From Streptomyces sp. Edi4 (lineage in GTDB: Bacteria; Actinomycetota; Actinomycetes; Streptomycetales; Streptomycetaceae), in the NCBI RefSeq assembly GCF_040253615.1, contig NZ_JBEJGY010000004.1, positions 6,262,001-6,326,000 of the forward strand: a stretch of 64,000 nt of DNA, read 5' to 3'. Of the stretch, positions 28,428 to 38,600 are shown in pieces. The notes below the pieces were generated by a model. That model was not told where the DNA came from and searched no databases. It worked only from the letters and a program-made list of their open reading frames with translations. Numbering within the stretch: the stretch's first letter is position 1; every line of letters starts with the position of its first letter. Position numbers and translations under genes: made by a program.

Positions 28428-31229
28428 GTGGAGGGCGAGCGTGCGAACTCGGACAAAGTTGCATATACGTTGCTTGGGCCGCTTTCGGCCAGAGTTGGTG
28501 ATGAGCCTGTAGCCATTGGTGGGCCCCGGCAGCGCATCATTATTGCTGCGTTGGTCCTTGCCTGGGGACGGGTCGTCTCTGTCGACGCGTTGATCGACGC
28601 GGTCTGGGGATATGACCCACCCGCCTCTGCGCGTACCCAAGTGGCCATTTGCATAGGAGCTTTGCGCAAAACATTCAAAACCGCCGGTCGGCAGGCCCCG
28701 ACAATTGTGACCGCGCACCCCGGCTACCGCCTGCTCACCGAGAACAGCTCGGTCGACGTCCGCGAGTTCGAGAAGCTGGTGGTCGAGGGGGGCGACAGTG
28801 CCCGCAGGAACTGCCTGGAAGAGGCCAGTCGGTCCTACAAACGCGCCCTGGACCTGTGGGGCGGACGCCCGTTGACCGGTGTCGGTGGACAGCTCGCCGA
28901 GGACGCGGCGACGCGGCTGGAGGCAAAGCGGCTGGCGGCGTACGAAGTGTGGACCGGTATCGAACTCGAACTGGGCCGTCACCAAGAACTCATCCCGGTG
29001 CTGTCCGCCGCGGTGAACGACTATCCCCAACACGAGCGCTTCCGCCACAACTTGATGCTGGCTCAGGTCAGGTCCGGATGGCGTGTCGAGGCGGCAGAGG
29101 GCTTCCGCGCCTGGCGCCACGAGCTCGTGGAGGAGCTGGGACTGGAGCCGAGCCTGTCGATCCAGCAGCTGCACCATGCGATCCTGCGGGACGAGCCGGG
29201 ACCGGACCGTCCCGAGGAAGCCGGACACCCGGTGGTGGCGCCTCCCGTCCGGACCGTACCGGCAGAGATTCCGCCGGACGTGCCTGCCTTCGTCGGTCGG
29301 GAGTCGGAGCTGCGGCAACTGGATGCTCTGCTGGTCAACGACCACATCGGGGCGGCGCCGCGCACTGGCTTCGTCACCGGCATGGCCGGCGTCGGCAAGA
29401 CCAGCCTCGTGGTGCACTGGGCACATCGCGTCGCCGACCACTTCCCCGACGGCCAGCTTTACGTGGACGCTTCCACGCACGACCAGGACCAGGGCCCGGC
29501 CACTGTCCATTCGCTGCTCGGGCGCCTGTTGCGGGCCCTGGGCGTTCCCAGCGAGCGGATCCCCGAGGACCCCGGGGAGCGGACCGCGCTCCACCGGAGC
29601 CTGCTCACCGAACGCCGGATCCTGATCCTGCTGGACAATGTCACCTCCCTGGACCAGGCCCAGTTGCTGCTGACGGGCAACGGCCGAAGCTGCGTCGTGG
29701 TGATCGGAAGGGAACAGCAGGAGCACATGGCGGCGGTCCACGGCATGGCCCACATCGCCCTGGGCCTCATGCCTGCGGGGGAGGCGTCCGCGCTGGTCCG
29801 CCGGATCGCGGCCAAGGGGCGCAGCACGGCGGATCTCAGGGCCGTCGACGCCCTGTGCGCCCTGTGTGAAGGGCTGCCGCTGGCGCTCCGGATCGCCGCC
29901 ACCCGCCTGGCCGTCAAGCCGCACTGGTCCGTTCGCCGCTTGGTCGATCTCCTGGCGGAGGAGCCGCGGCGGCTGGACGAGCTCACCGCGGGCGGCCTGG
30001 AGGTGCGATCCGCCTTCGACGCCAGTTACCGGGCCATGCCCGCGAACCTCGCGCGCATGTTCCGGAGACTGTCCCTGTTGGACGTCCCGGACTTCTCCGC
30101 CAGGGTCGGCGGCGCACTGCTTGAGGTGTCAACCGGCGAGGCCGAGAGGCTCATCGAGCAGTTGGTCGACCTGAACCTGCTCACCGTGGTCGGCGTCGAC
30201 GCCGCGGGCGCCGTCCGCTACCGCTTCCACAGTTTGCTGAAGCTGTACGCGGGAGAGCGGGTGCTCGCGGAGGAGGAGACGGGCGAGCGGCGGGCGGCTC
30301 GCGAGCGGGCCTGGCGCGGCTGGCTCAGCGTCGCCGACGAGACGCACCGTCAGGAATACGGCGGCGACTTCGCCGGGGCGCGCGGCAACATCCCGCGCGG
30401 CTCCGCCGAACCGGGCCCCGACGGCGCCGTGCTGCAGGCCAGACGGGCCGGCTCCGACACCGAGCGTTCCGCGGTCGGCGCCGTGGTCCGCCAGCTCAGC
30501 GGTCTTGGGGCGGATGAGCTCGCCTGGGAGCTGGAGATGTCCACCGCGGTGCTTTTCGAGACGCGCGATGTCTATGACGACTGGCAAGCGGTCACCGAGA
30601 GCTCGCTGATGGCCATGCGGCGAGCCGGGAGCCTCGGCGGCGAGTCGGCCATGACCTTCGAGCTGCTCTCGGTGGAGATGCGCCGGCTTCGCTGCGACCG
30701 CGTCAAGGACCTGCTCGGGGCCACGTTCCGGATCTGCGACAACATCGGCGAGTCGTATGGCCAGGCACTGACCCAGCCCGCGGTGGCCGCGCTCAACCGC
30801 ATCGGGAGGGAACTCGTCGCCGCGATGGGCCGTGCCGAACGGGCGCGTGCGGTCTTCCAGAAGGTGGGGGACAGCTATCGCCGACTGGTCGAACAGGTCC
30901 AGGGCAAGGGCACCGTCCGTGGCGAGGCGTACGCCTTGCTCGGCATGGGGGAGACCTGCATCGCCGTCGGACTGGCCGAGAACGCTTCCCCCTGGCTGCT
31001 CCAGTCCCTGGCAACCGCGGAACAGACCGGCGACCTCGCCCTGTTCGCCGGCAACAATCTCCTGCTGGGCAGGTGCTGCCGCATGCTGGACCGGGCGCTC
31101 GGAGCCGGCCACTACCTCACCGTGGCCCGTCGGGCCTTCCAGCAGATTGGGATGACCTGGGGCGAGAAGGAGGTGGCCAAGGAGCTGGCGCTGCTGACCC
31201 CGGGAGCGGCACGGGCGGCCAGCGCCTGA
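28428..31229 (+). CDS. AfsR/SARP-family transcriptional activator with NB-ARC ATPase
   Basis: A 933-residue regulator. Residues about 10-100 form an OmpR-like winged-helix DNA-binding domain (YTLLGPLSARVG, ALIDAVWGYDPPASARTQV). Residues 105-250 form the bacterial transcriptional activation domain. An NB-ARC ATPase follows with P-loop GMAGVGKTS near 318 and ILILLDNV near 400. The C-terminal 350 residues are helical and TPR-like. Large SARPs of this kind usually activate the antibiotic cluster they sit in, so this is the best candidate for the pathway activator. The GTG start is preceded by GGGGGAAAG. An in-frame stretch around residues 645-680 (ARGNIPRGSAEPGPD) is poor in family similarity and may be a local alteration. 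Confidence 0.9.
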   Translation: MEGERANSDKVAYTLLGPLSARVGDEPVAIGGPRQRIIIAALVLAWGRVVSVDALIDAVWGYDPPASARTQVAICIGALRKTFKTAGRQAPTIVTAHPGYRLLTENSSVDVREFEKLVVEGGDSARRNCLEEASRSYKRALDLWGGRPLTGVGGQLAEDAATRLEAKRLAAYEVWTGIELELGRHQELIPVLSAAVNDYPQHERFRHNLMLAQVRSGWRVEAAEGFRAWRHELVEELGLEPSLSIQQLHHAILRDEPGPDRPEEAGHPVVAPPVRTVPAEIPPDVPAFVGRESELRQLDALLVNDHIGAAPRTGFVTGMAGVGKTSLVVHWAHRVADHFPDGQLYVDASTHDQDQGPATVHSLLGRLLRALGVPSERIPEDPGERTALHRSLLTERRILILLDNVTSLDQAQLLLTGNGRSCVVVIGREQQEHMAAVHGMAHIALGLMPAGEASALVRRIAAKGRSTADLRAVDALCALCEGLPLALRIAATRLAVKPHWSVRRLVDLLAEEPRRLDELTAGGLEVRSAFDASYRAMPANLARMFRRLSLLDVPDFSARVGGALLEVSTGEAERLIEQLVDLNLLTVVGVDAAGAVRYRFHSLLKLYAGERVLAEEETGERRAARERAWRGWLSVADETHRQEYGGDFAGARGNIPRGSAEPGPDGAVLQARRAGSDTERSAVGAVVRQLSGLGADELAWELEMSTAVLFETRDVYDDWQAVTESSLMAMRRAGSLGGESAMTFELLSVEMRRLRCDRVKDLLGATFRICDNIGESYGQALTQPAVAALNRIGRELVAAMGRAERARAVFQKVGDSYRRLVEQVQGKGTVRGEAYALLGMGETCIAVGLAENASPWLLQSLATAEQTGDLALFAGNNLLLGRCCRMLDRALGAGHYLTVARRAFQQIGMTWGEKEVAKELALLTPGAARAASA

Positions 31230-31258
31230 ACGACTGCCCGCACGAGGTGCCACCGCGA

Positions 31259-31280
31259 CGGCCCGGCACATGCCGGGCCG
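31259..31280 (+). terminator. Perfect hairpin after the SARP gene
   Basis: CGGCCCGGCA and TGCCGGGCCG form a 10-bp perfect inverted repeat around a 2-nt centre, 30 bp after the SARP stop codon. This is a likely transcription terminator. Confidence 0.6.
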
Positions 31281-31639
31281 GTCGAGCGGCGCGGAGCGGG
31301 GAACCGTCGGAGGCATTGCCCCATGGGCGGGCGACGCGTACGAGCCGTGGATGCCGATGGCGCCGACCAACCTTCCTGCGAGGAGGGCCCGTTGCGGGAG
31401 CCGCAGCGGGCCATCCGAGAATGGCAGCCCGCGAGGGCGGCTGACAAGGCGGGCCGGGCGGCCGGGGGGGAGAAATCATCAGCGAGCGGGACCGGCCCTC
31501 CAACCTGCGGGGGAGTACCCCTACTTGAGAGCTAACCACGAGGAGCACTCCTGAGCGTGATCCGGAAAACAGGACAGGTCCCTAATGTCAATTCCAGTTC
31601 ACCGGAACGTCGTTCCTGCCGGGAGTGAGAGGACCAGTC
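31281..31639 (+). promoter_or_regulatory. Non-coding gap with a GGGGGAGTACCCC palindrome
   Basis: About 360 bp without a gene ahead of the secreted hydrolase. A short imperfect palindrome, GGGGGAGTACCCC, lies near 31510-31522, about 120 bp before the start codon. It could be an operator, but no factor can be assigned from sequence. Confidence 0.35.
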
Positions 31640-32632
31640 ATGCGAGGTACACGGCTCAGACGCGGTTTTGTGATGGCCGCATTCGCGTGCTCCCTCGTGG
31701 TCTCCGTCTCCGCGGCGGCCCATTCACTCACACCGGGCACCGTGCGCGCGCCGGAGCTGCCCGAGGTCGGGGCCGCCACCCTGGACACGCGGTACGCGGA
31801 GAACCGCCAGTACATCCTCGACTCCGCGCAGGCGGCCGAGCGGCTGCACGACACCGGCAGAGCGGGAGTGCTGAGGAAGTTCGCCCAACCAGGGCGGCAG
31901 TTCCTCTCCTTCAGCCCGGTCGGCGACGGACAGGCCGTCGAGGTGCTGGGGAACCTCGCCCGTGCCGACCGCATCTCCGTCGTGGTGCCGGGTTCGGACA
32001 CCACGGTCGACACCTTCGACAGGTTCGGCACCACCTACGCCGCACTCAACGGCGGGGCCCAAGCGCTGTATGCCGAGGAACGACGGCTCGCTCCGAAGGA
32101 ACGGGTCGCCGTGGTGGCCTGGTACGGCTACGACGCCCCGCGCACCATGAGCCGGGACGTCGCCACCACCGGCCGGGCCGAGGAGGGCGGCCGCGAACTG
32201 CGGACGTTCCTGAAGGACCTGCAGCGGGTGAACCCCGAGGCCCCCGTCGCGCTGCTCTGCCACTCCTACGGCACCGTGGTGTGCGGCAAGGCGCTGAAGG
32301 GCATGGACGCTGACGACCCGTCGGCCCCCGCGGACGCCGTGGTCTTCGGAAGCCCGGGAATGGGCGTGGGCTCCCGTGCCGAGCTGCACACCGAGGTACC
32401 GCTGTGGGCGGGCCGCGGTGCGACGGACTGGATCGCCAGGATCCCGAACGCCAGCATCGACGTGCTCGGCGAACGGGTCGGATTCGGCGCCGACCCCACG
32501 TCCCCGGCGTTCGGCGCCCGGCACTTCCCTGCCGGCCCGGGAGAACACAGCGACTACCTGCGGCCCGGCGGCATCGCCCTGGAGAACATCTCCCGCATCG
32601 CGCTCGGCCGTGGATCGGAAGTGTCCCAATGA
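31640..32632 (+). CDS. Secreted alpha/beta hydrolase, DUF1023-like
   Basis: A 330-residue protein with an N-terminal signal peptide (RLRRGF, then a hydrophobic stretch ending in SAAAHS). The hydrolase core resembles DUF1023 proteins: nucleophile elbow LLCHSYGTVVCG near 210 and a C-terminal GEHSDYL with the probable catalytic His. It is likely exported and may hydrolyse an ester or amide outside the cell. Processing of an acylated peptide is possible, because its stop codon overlaps the start of a membrane acyltransferase gene (ATGA at 32629). ATG 31640 is preferred over GTG 31625 because GAGAGG lies at a good distance upstream. Confidence 0.78.
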   Translation: MRGTRLRRGFVMAAFACSLVVSVSAAAHSLTPGTVRAPELPEVGAATLDTRYAENRQYILDSAQAAERLHDTGRAGVLRKFAQPGRQFLSFSPVGDGQAVEVLGNLARADRISVVVPGSDTTVDTFDRFGTTYAALNGGAQALYAEERRLAPKERVAVVAWYGYDAPRTMSRDVATTGRAEEGGRELRTFLKDLQRVNPEAPVALLCHSYGTVVCGKALKGMDADDPSAPADAVVFGSPGMGVGSRAELHTEVPLWAGRGATDWIARIPNASIDVLGERVGFGADPTSPAFGARHFPAGPGEHSDYLRPGGIALENISRIALGRGSEVSQ

Positions 32633-33987
32633 CCGACCTCCGTCTCCCGCCCCAGCCTTCTCCCACCCGCTCCTCGGCGGTCCGCCTCAGCGCGGCCCGC
32701 CCCACCCAAGACTCCGGTCGGGGACGGGCGGCACACCCCCGTCCGCCCGTCCCCGATCGGCCACTGCGCTTCCAGCGGGTCCACGAGGCCGTCCTGCGCA
32801 TCGACGCGGCAACCCCGGCGGACCGGGACCGCGCGGTCGATGTGCTCCGGGCGCTGGCCATCGCCGGCGTCGTACTGGGCCACTGGCTGGTCAGCGCTGT
32901 CGTCCTGCGGGCCGGCGGCCATCTCATGGGCGACAGCCCACTGGCCCACATGCCCGCACTCGCGCCGCTGACCTGGCTGTTCCAGACGCTCGCGCTGTTC
33001 TTCTTCGTCGGCGGCCGTGTCGCCGCCCGCAGCTATGCTTCGGCGCGCGCCGCCGGGACCTCGTACCGCACGTGGCTCGGCCGGCGGCTGGCCCGGCTGG
33101 TGCGCCCCGTCGTCCCGCTGGCGGTCACCTGGGCCATGGCATGGGCGGGGCTGGTCGCCACGGGGACCGCGCACGAGACGATCCACACCTTGGTGTGGCT
33201 GGTCTTCTCGCCGCTCTGGTTCCTCGCGGTGTACGCGGCCCTGACGGCCTGTACGCCGCTCGTGGTGCGGCACGGGGTGCGTACGGCCGTTGTCGCGGGG
33301 CTGCTGGTGGCCGCCCTCGACGGGGCGCGCGCCCTCTTCGGGGACGACGGCGCGGCCGGTACGGTCCGGCTGCTGAACATTCCCGCGGCCTGGCTGATCC
33401 CTTACGCACTGGGCGCGGCCTGGTCCGCCGGGTGCTTCGCGCGCCGCCGGACGGCGGCCGCCCTGCTTCTCGGCGGCATCTGCGCCACGGCCGCGCTCAT
33501 CCTGTGGTGCGGCTACCCCGCGAGCATGGTCGGCGTGCCGGGCCCCCTGATCTCCAACCTCAGTCCCCCGACGGTCGCGGCCGTCGCCTTCGGCCTCGCC
33601 CAGTGCGGTGGGGCGTTGCTCCTCTGCGGGCCCCTGCGACGCCTCGTGGGGCAGCGCTCCAGCACCGCAGCGTCGCAGGTTCCGGACCGCGGCGACCGGC
33701 GCGCCCGTCCTGCCCACTTCCTGTGGGCCGGGGTGGTGCTGCTGAGCATGTCGGCCCTCACGGTGTTCCTCTGGCACCAGACGGCGATGCTGACGACCAC
33801 TCTCGTACCGCTCGGCCTCGGCGTGTTCCTCCCCGGTCTGCACACCAGCCCGGACGGACCGGCATGGGTGCTGCTGCGCCTGGCCTGGATTCCGCTCTTC
33901 GGGGCGGTACTTCTCGCCTTCCGGACCATCTTCCAAAGCTATGAGAGGCCTGGCCGAAACTCGGGCCAAGGGACGATATCGACCTGA
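32629..33987 (+). CDS. Membrane acyltransferase, acyltransferase-3 family
   Basis: A 452-residue integral membrane protein. After a Pro- and Arg-rich N-terminus of about 60 residues comes DRAVDVLRALAIAGVVLGHW, the hallmark first helix with the catalytic His of the acyltransferase-3 family. About nine more hydrophobic segments follow. Such enzymes O-acylate sugars, lipids or antibiotics; in some peptide clusters they add a short acyl chain to the product. It is coupled to the secreted hydrolase gene, which suggests paired addition and removal of an acyl group, but this is inference. Confidence 0.82.
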   Translation: MTDLRLPPQPSPTRSSAVRLSAARPTQDSGRGRAAHPRPPVPDRPLRFQRVHEAVLRIDAATPADRDRAVDVLRALAIAGVVLGHWLVSAVVLRAGGHLMGDSPLAHMPALAPLTWLFQTLALFFFVGGRVAARSYASARAAGTSYRTWLGRRLARLVRPVVPLAVTWAMAWAGLVATGTAHETIHTLVWLVFSPLWFLAVYAALTACTPLVVRHGVRTAVVAGLLVAALDGARALFGDDGAAGTVRLLNIPAAWLIPYALGAAWSAGCFARRRTAAALLLGGICATAALILWCGYPASMVGVPGPLISNLSPPTVAAVAFGLAQCGGALLLCGPLRRLVGQRSSTAASQVPDRGDRRARPAHFLWAGVVLLSMSALTVFLWHQTAMLTTTLVPLGLGVFLPGLHTSPDGPAWVLLRLAWIPLFGAVLLAFRTIFQSYERPGRNSGQGTIST

Positions 33988-34045
33988 TATCGGGGCCCTT
34001 TAGAGTTATCTGGATTCATTTCCCCCTCACGTCGAAGGAAATTCC

Positions 34046-34744
34046 ATGGCCGTGCTTGACGTCGAACGCCTCAGCCGCCTTTATGTGAAGTACGAGAGCG
34101 ACCTGGCGAAGGTCAGGAATGACCAGCGCGACTACCTCGCCGCCCGCGGCAAGGAAATGAAGCCGCAGCTCGACGACTACGAGGCGGAAATCACCTACCT
34201 GCTGCTCCGCGAGTACAGGCCCGAGGTGGTCGTCGAGATAGGCACCTTCTACGGATGGTCCACCCGCTGGATCCTGAGTGCCCTGCGCGACAACGGCACG
34301 GGACACCTGCACTCCTTCGACATCGTCGACAACGTCGTGAAGAACGTCGACAAGAAGCTTTCCCGGGGCCGCTGGACGTTCAACCAGGGCAATGTGCAGG
34401 AGAACCTGGCAAAGGTGCCGGACGACACCGGCTATCTGTTCATCGACGCCGACCACGGTGCGCGTTTCGCCCACTGGTACATCGAAAATCTCTTCCCCGC
34501 GGTCCCTGCGAAGACACCCACCAGCGTGCACGACGTATTCCACGGGCGCCGGCCCAAGCCGATGAGTGAGGGATCCGTCATCATCAAGTGGCTGAAGAAC
34601 AACGGAATTGAATTCTTCACCCCGTCCGCCGCCAAGGATCCCGCGGTCATCGAGCAGTTGGCACAGGTGAAGAAGGAACTGGGTCTCGACACCCCGGTGC
34701 GCACCAGCAAGCACAACCCGATGATCTTCTTCGACCTGCCATAA
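34046..34744 (+). CDS. Class I SAM-dependent methyltransferase
   Basis: A 232-residue methyltransferase. The SAM loop is VVVEIGTFYGWST near residue 60, and YLFIDADHGARFAHWY near 135 resembles the acidic metal-binding motif of metal-dependent O-methyltransferases. It probably O-methylates a pathway intermediate. It is a different type from the methyltransferase at 25100. The ATG has GAAGGAA upstream. The gene ends 98 bp from the converging response-regulator gene. Confidence 0.8.
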   Translation: MAVLDVERLSRLYVKYESDLAKVRNDQRDYLAARGKEMKPQLDDYEAEITYLLLREYRPEVVVEIGTFYGWSTRWILSALRDNGTGHLHSFDIVDNVVKNVDKKLSRGRWTFNQGNVQENLAKVPDDTGYLFIDADHGARFAHWYIENLFPAVPAKTPTSVHDVFHGRRPKPMSEGSVIIKWLKNNGIEFFTPSAAKDPAVIEQLAQVKKELGLDTPVRTSKHNPMIFFDLP

Positions 34745-34842
34745 CAAGGGGCGGTTTCCGACAGGTGGGCCCCTCGCGGGGGGAAGCACCCCGTGGTGCC
34801 CGGACCCGCGGCCACGCGAGCCCGTCGCCCTGACTGGCCTCG

Positions 34843-35502
34843 TCAGTCACCGACGACGACGAGGCCGCTTTCGTACGCGAACACCGCGGCCTGCGTGCGG
34901 TCCCGCAGCCCCAACTTCACCAGCAGCCTGCTCACATGGGATTTCACCGTCTGCTCGGTGATCACGAGTTGGGCGGCGATCTCCGCGTTCGAGAGGCCCT
35001 GCGCGATCAGGCAGAGCACCTGGGTCTCCCGCTCCGTCAGATCCGACACCCGAGCCATGCGCGGCGGCTTGGGCGCGCCGAGCCGAGAGAACTCCTCGAT
35101 CAGGCGCATGGTGATGGTCGGCGCAAGCAGCGCGCCCCCGCTAGCGACCGTCCGTACAGCGTCGGCGAGTTGACGCGCGGAGGAATCCTTGAGCAGGAAT
35201 CCGCTGGCGCCGGACTGCAGTGCCTCGTAGACATACTCGTCGAGGTCGAAGGTGGTCAGCACCAGTACCTTCGTGCCACCATCGGCCGCCACGATCTTCC
35301 GGGTCGCCGCGAGCCCGTCCAGGACGGGCATCCGGATGTCCATCAGGGCGACCGCCGGGGCAAGTTCGGAGACCATCCGCACGGCTTCCTCGCCGTTGAC
35401 GGCTTCGCCGACGACGTCGATGTCCTGCTGCGCGTTGAGAACGATCCGGAAGCTCTGGCGGATCAGGGTCTGGTCGTCGGCGATCAATACCTTGATGGTC
35501 AT
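34843..35502 (-). CDS. NarL/LuxR-family response regulator
   Basis: A 219-residue regulator. The receiver domain has the acidic pair IADD, phospho-acceptor Asp55 in LMDIRMPVLDG and the conserved Lys in FLLKDSS. The C-terminal LuxR helix-turn-helix reads LTERETQVLCLIAQGLSNAE and continues to TVKSHVSRLLVKLGL. It should pair with a HisKA_3 kinase, and the only one in the window is at 13464 on the plus strand. It lies 115 bp downstream of the minus-strand NRPS and may be transcribed with it. Confidence 0.92.
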   Translation of the reverse strand: MTIKVLIADDQTLIRQSFRIVLNAQQDIDVVGEAVNGEEAVRMVSELAPAVALMDIRMPVLDGLAATRKIVAADGGTKVLVLTTFDLDEYVYEALQSGASGFLLKDSSARQLADAVRTVASGGALLAPTITMRLIEEFSRLGAPKPPRMARVSDLTERETQVLCLIAQGLSNAEIAAQLVITEQTVKSHVSRLLVKLGLRDRTQAAVFAYESGLVVVGD

Positions 35503-35617
35503 GCGCGCTCGTTCCCGTTGTCACCTGTGGCTGGCGTCGCTGCCACTTTGTAGCACCTCTTGAATGATACGGAAGGTGGAGGCCGCCACGTGCGGGACAG
35601 CGAGTTCGCTCTGCCGC

Positions 35618-38600
35618 TCAACGGGGTGACGAGAGTCTCGGTGTGATGAGGCGTCCGATCTCGGCGGCGGGGCCCGGCTGCAGCAGAGCCTGGTGCACGA
35701 CGTCCAACTCGTGGACCTCGACCTCGCCGTCGACGAACTCCTCCCACGCCTTCGGCTCCGCCCACGGCTGTCGGCCCCGGGCGGCCGCCACCAGCAGCAA
35801 GTTCCCGTGGAACACCTGGGGCCGGGCCTCGTTCGTGATCCGCACGTTGTTCACCATGACGTCGACCACGGCCTCCTGCTGCGCGCGATCCAGAGCGGAC
35901 AGCTCGTCCGTCCCCTGCCCGACCCAGTCGACCACGCGGGCGCGCGCCACACCAGTGCCGGGCGGCTCTTCCCCGGCGTCGGCGGGCAGCCCGTAGATCT
36001 CGGCGTACCCGTCATGAATGTCCCGCAGTATCTCCTCCGGGTTGGTGGACGTCCCCGGGCCCGAGGGCGGCCCCGGGTAGGAGTCGAGCAGCGCGAGCAG
36101 AGCCACCTCCTCCCCCTCCTCCTGCAGCCTGGTGGCGACCGCCTGCGCCACCAGCCCGCCCAGGGACAGACCCACGAGATGGTAGGGGCCCACCGCCTGC
36201 ACTGTCCGCATGTCCCGTACGTAGCCCGAGACCAGCTCCTCCAGGGAGCCGGCGGTCGGCGTTGAGCCGTCCAGCCCCGGCGCCTGCAGGCCGTACAGCG
36301 GACAGTCCTTGCCCAGCGCACTGAGCAGCGCGGTGAACCGCCAAGCGTAGCCCGATACCGGATGAACGCAGAAGAGTGGGTGGGTACTGCCCTCCGTACG
36401 GAAGGGGAGCAGTGTGCTCAAGGCGTCTTCGCCGCCACCTGGTTCCCGCGCCGCGAGACCAGCGGGGGTAGGAGCCGCGAAGACGTCACGCAGTTCCACC
36501 CGCCGGCCCAGCACCTCCTGCATCCGGCCCACCAGCCTGGTCGCCAGCAGCGAATGACCGCCCAGTTCGAAGAAGTTGTCGTCGAGCCCCACCCGTTCGA
36601 CACCGAGCACCTCGGCGAAGAGCGCGCACAGCACCACCCCCTGGGGCGACCGCGGCGCACCCCCTGTGCGGCCACCGGCCCGTACAGGAGCCGGCAGAGC
36701 ACGGCGGTCCACCTTGCCGTGGGGAGTCCGCGGCCAATCCGACACCATGACGAAGTCGGACGGCACCATGTAGTTGGGGAGCTGCTCGGTGAGCAAGGTG
36801 CGCAACGCCGCCGGGTCGGACGCGCGGGACCCGGACTCGCAGGACACGTACGCCACCAGCCGCTGGTCACCGGGCCGGTCCTCGCGCACCATCACTTCGA
36901 CGCCCGTCACGCCCGCGCAGCGACGGATCGCCGATTCGACCTCGCCCGTCTCGATCCGGAAGCCGCGCACCTTGGTCTGCGAATCGCTTCGCCCACGGAA
37001 CTCCAGCACCCCGTCGGGACGGCGCAGTGCCAGGTCCCCGGTCCGGTACAGCCTTGTTCCCGGGGCGCCGTAGGGGTCGGCCACGAAGCGCGAGGCGGTC
37101 GTGGCCGTGTCCTTGAGGTAGCCCCGGGCCACTCCGAGGCCGGACACGTACACCTCGCCCATGACCCCTGGCGGAGCCGGTCGCAGGTCCGTGTCCAGCA
37201 CGTGGGCCCAGGCCCCCGCGATGGGGCGCCCGATGGTCCTGGTCTCCGCGGTGTCACCGGACCCGATGGTGGCAAAGGTGACGTCGCAGGTGGCTTCGCT
37301 CGGACCGTATGCGTTGACAAGCAGGCGGCCGCGGGCCCAGAACTCGGCGAGCTCCCGCGGCAGGGTCTCGCCCCCGGTGATCAGTGCGGTCAGCGCGGGC
37401 AGTTCCCGCCTGGGCACCTCGGCGAGTGCCGTGGGCGCGACGAGTGTGTGGGTGATGCGCGATTGCGCGAGGAAGTCACCGAGTTCAGCACCCGCCAACA
37501 GCCCCTCCGGCACGACCAGGGTCGCTCCTGAGAGCAGCGCGAGGCAGAGCTCAGCGACGGAGACGTCGAAGGTCGAGGAGGCGAGCTGCAGCACCCGGCT
37601 GTCGACGGACACATCGAAGTCGGCCTGCTGGTGGGCCGACAGGGCGCCGATACCGGCATGAGTGACCACCACTCCCTTGGGGGTGCCCGTCGATCCCGAG
37701 GTGTGGATGACGTACGCGGGGTGGTCCGAGCGCAGCGTCGCCGCCCGGTCCGTGTCGCCGAGGTCGGTGTCGGGCGCCTCCGCGCACTGCGAGCGGACCT
37801 TTTCGTCGTCCAGCAGGATCAGCGTGGTCCCCGGCGTACGCGGCAGGCGTGCGACCTCGTCCCGCGTCGTCACCAACAAGGCGGGCGCTACGTTCGCGAG
37901 CATGGTGGCCAGCCGCTGCGGGGGGTGGCCGGGATCGAGCGGCACGTAGACGGCGCCTGCCTTCAGCACGGCCAGCACGGCCTCCACCCACTGTGCCGAA
38001 CGGGGCAGCGCGACAGCGACGTGCTGCTCCGGGGCGGCGCCATGTGCGACGAGCACCCGGGCGAGCCGATTGGCAGCGGCGTTGAGCTCCGCGTAGGTCT
38101 GCGTCCCGGACGCTGCCTCGACGGCGGGCAGGTGCGGGGTGTCCCGGACCTGCCGTTCGAAGAGCGCGGGGAGCGTCGTCACCGCGGCCCTGCCGGAGCG
38201 GTCGGCGTCGGTGCCCAACAGGTCGCGACGCTCCTGCTCGGAGAGGATTTCCACCCGGCTGACGCGGGTGTCCGGCTCGCCGGACACGGCGGTGAGAACA
38301 CGGGTGAGACGTTCGGCGAACAGCACGGCGCTGGTGCGGTCGAAGAGGGCTGTGTCGTACTCCAAGGAGCCCTGGATGCCATTCGGGGCTCCGGCGCCGG
38401 TGAAGCACTCGTGCAGGCTCAGCCCGAGGTCGGTCCTTGCGACAGCACCGGCGTACCCCTCCGCGGTGACGCGCAGACCAGGGAGGTCGAAGTGGCCGCC
38501 TTCCGTGCTCTGGAGGGTGAGTGCGATTTGGGTGAAGGGGGTGTGGGAGAGGGTGCGGTGGGGGTTGAGGGCTTCGATGACGTGGTCGAGGGGGAGGTCT

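Noticed and set aside
34745..34842. Terminator between the convergent methyltransferase and response-regulator genes
   Set aside because: A GC-rich partial hairpin is present near 34767-34800, but pairing is imperfect and not distinguishable from background GC-richness.
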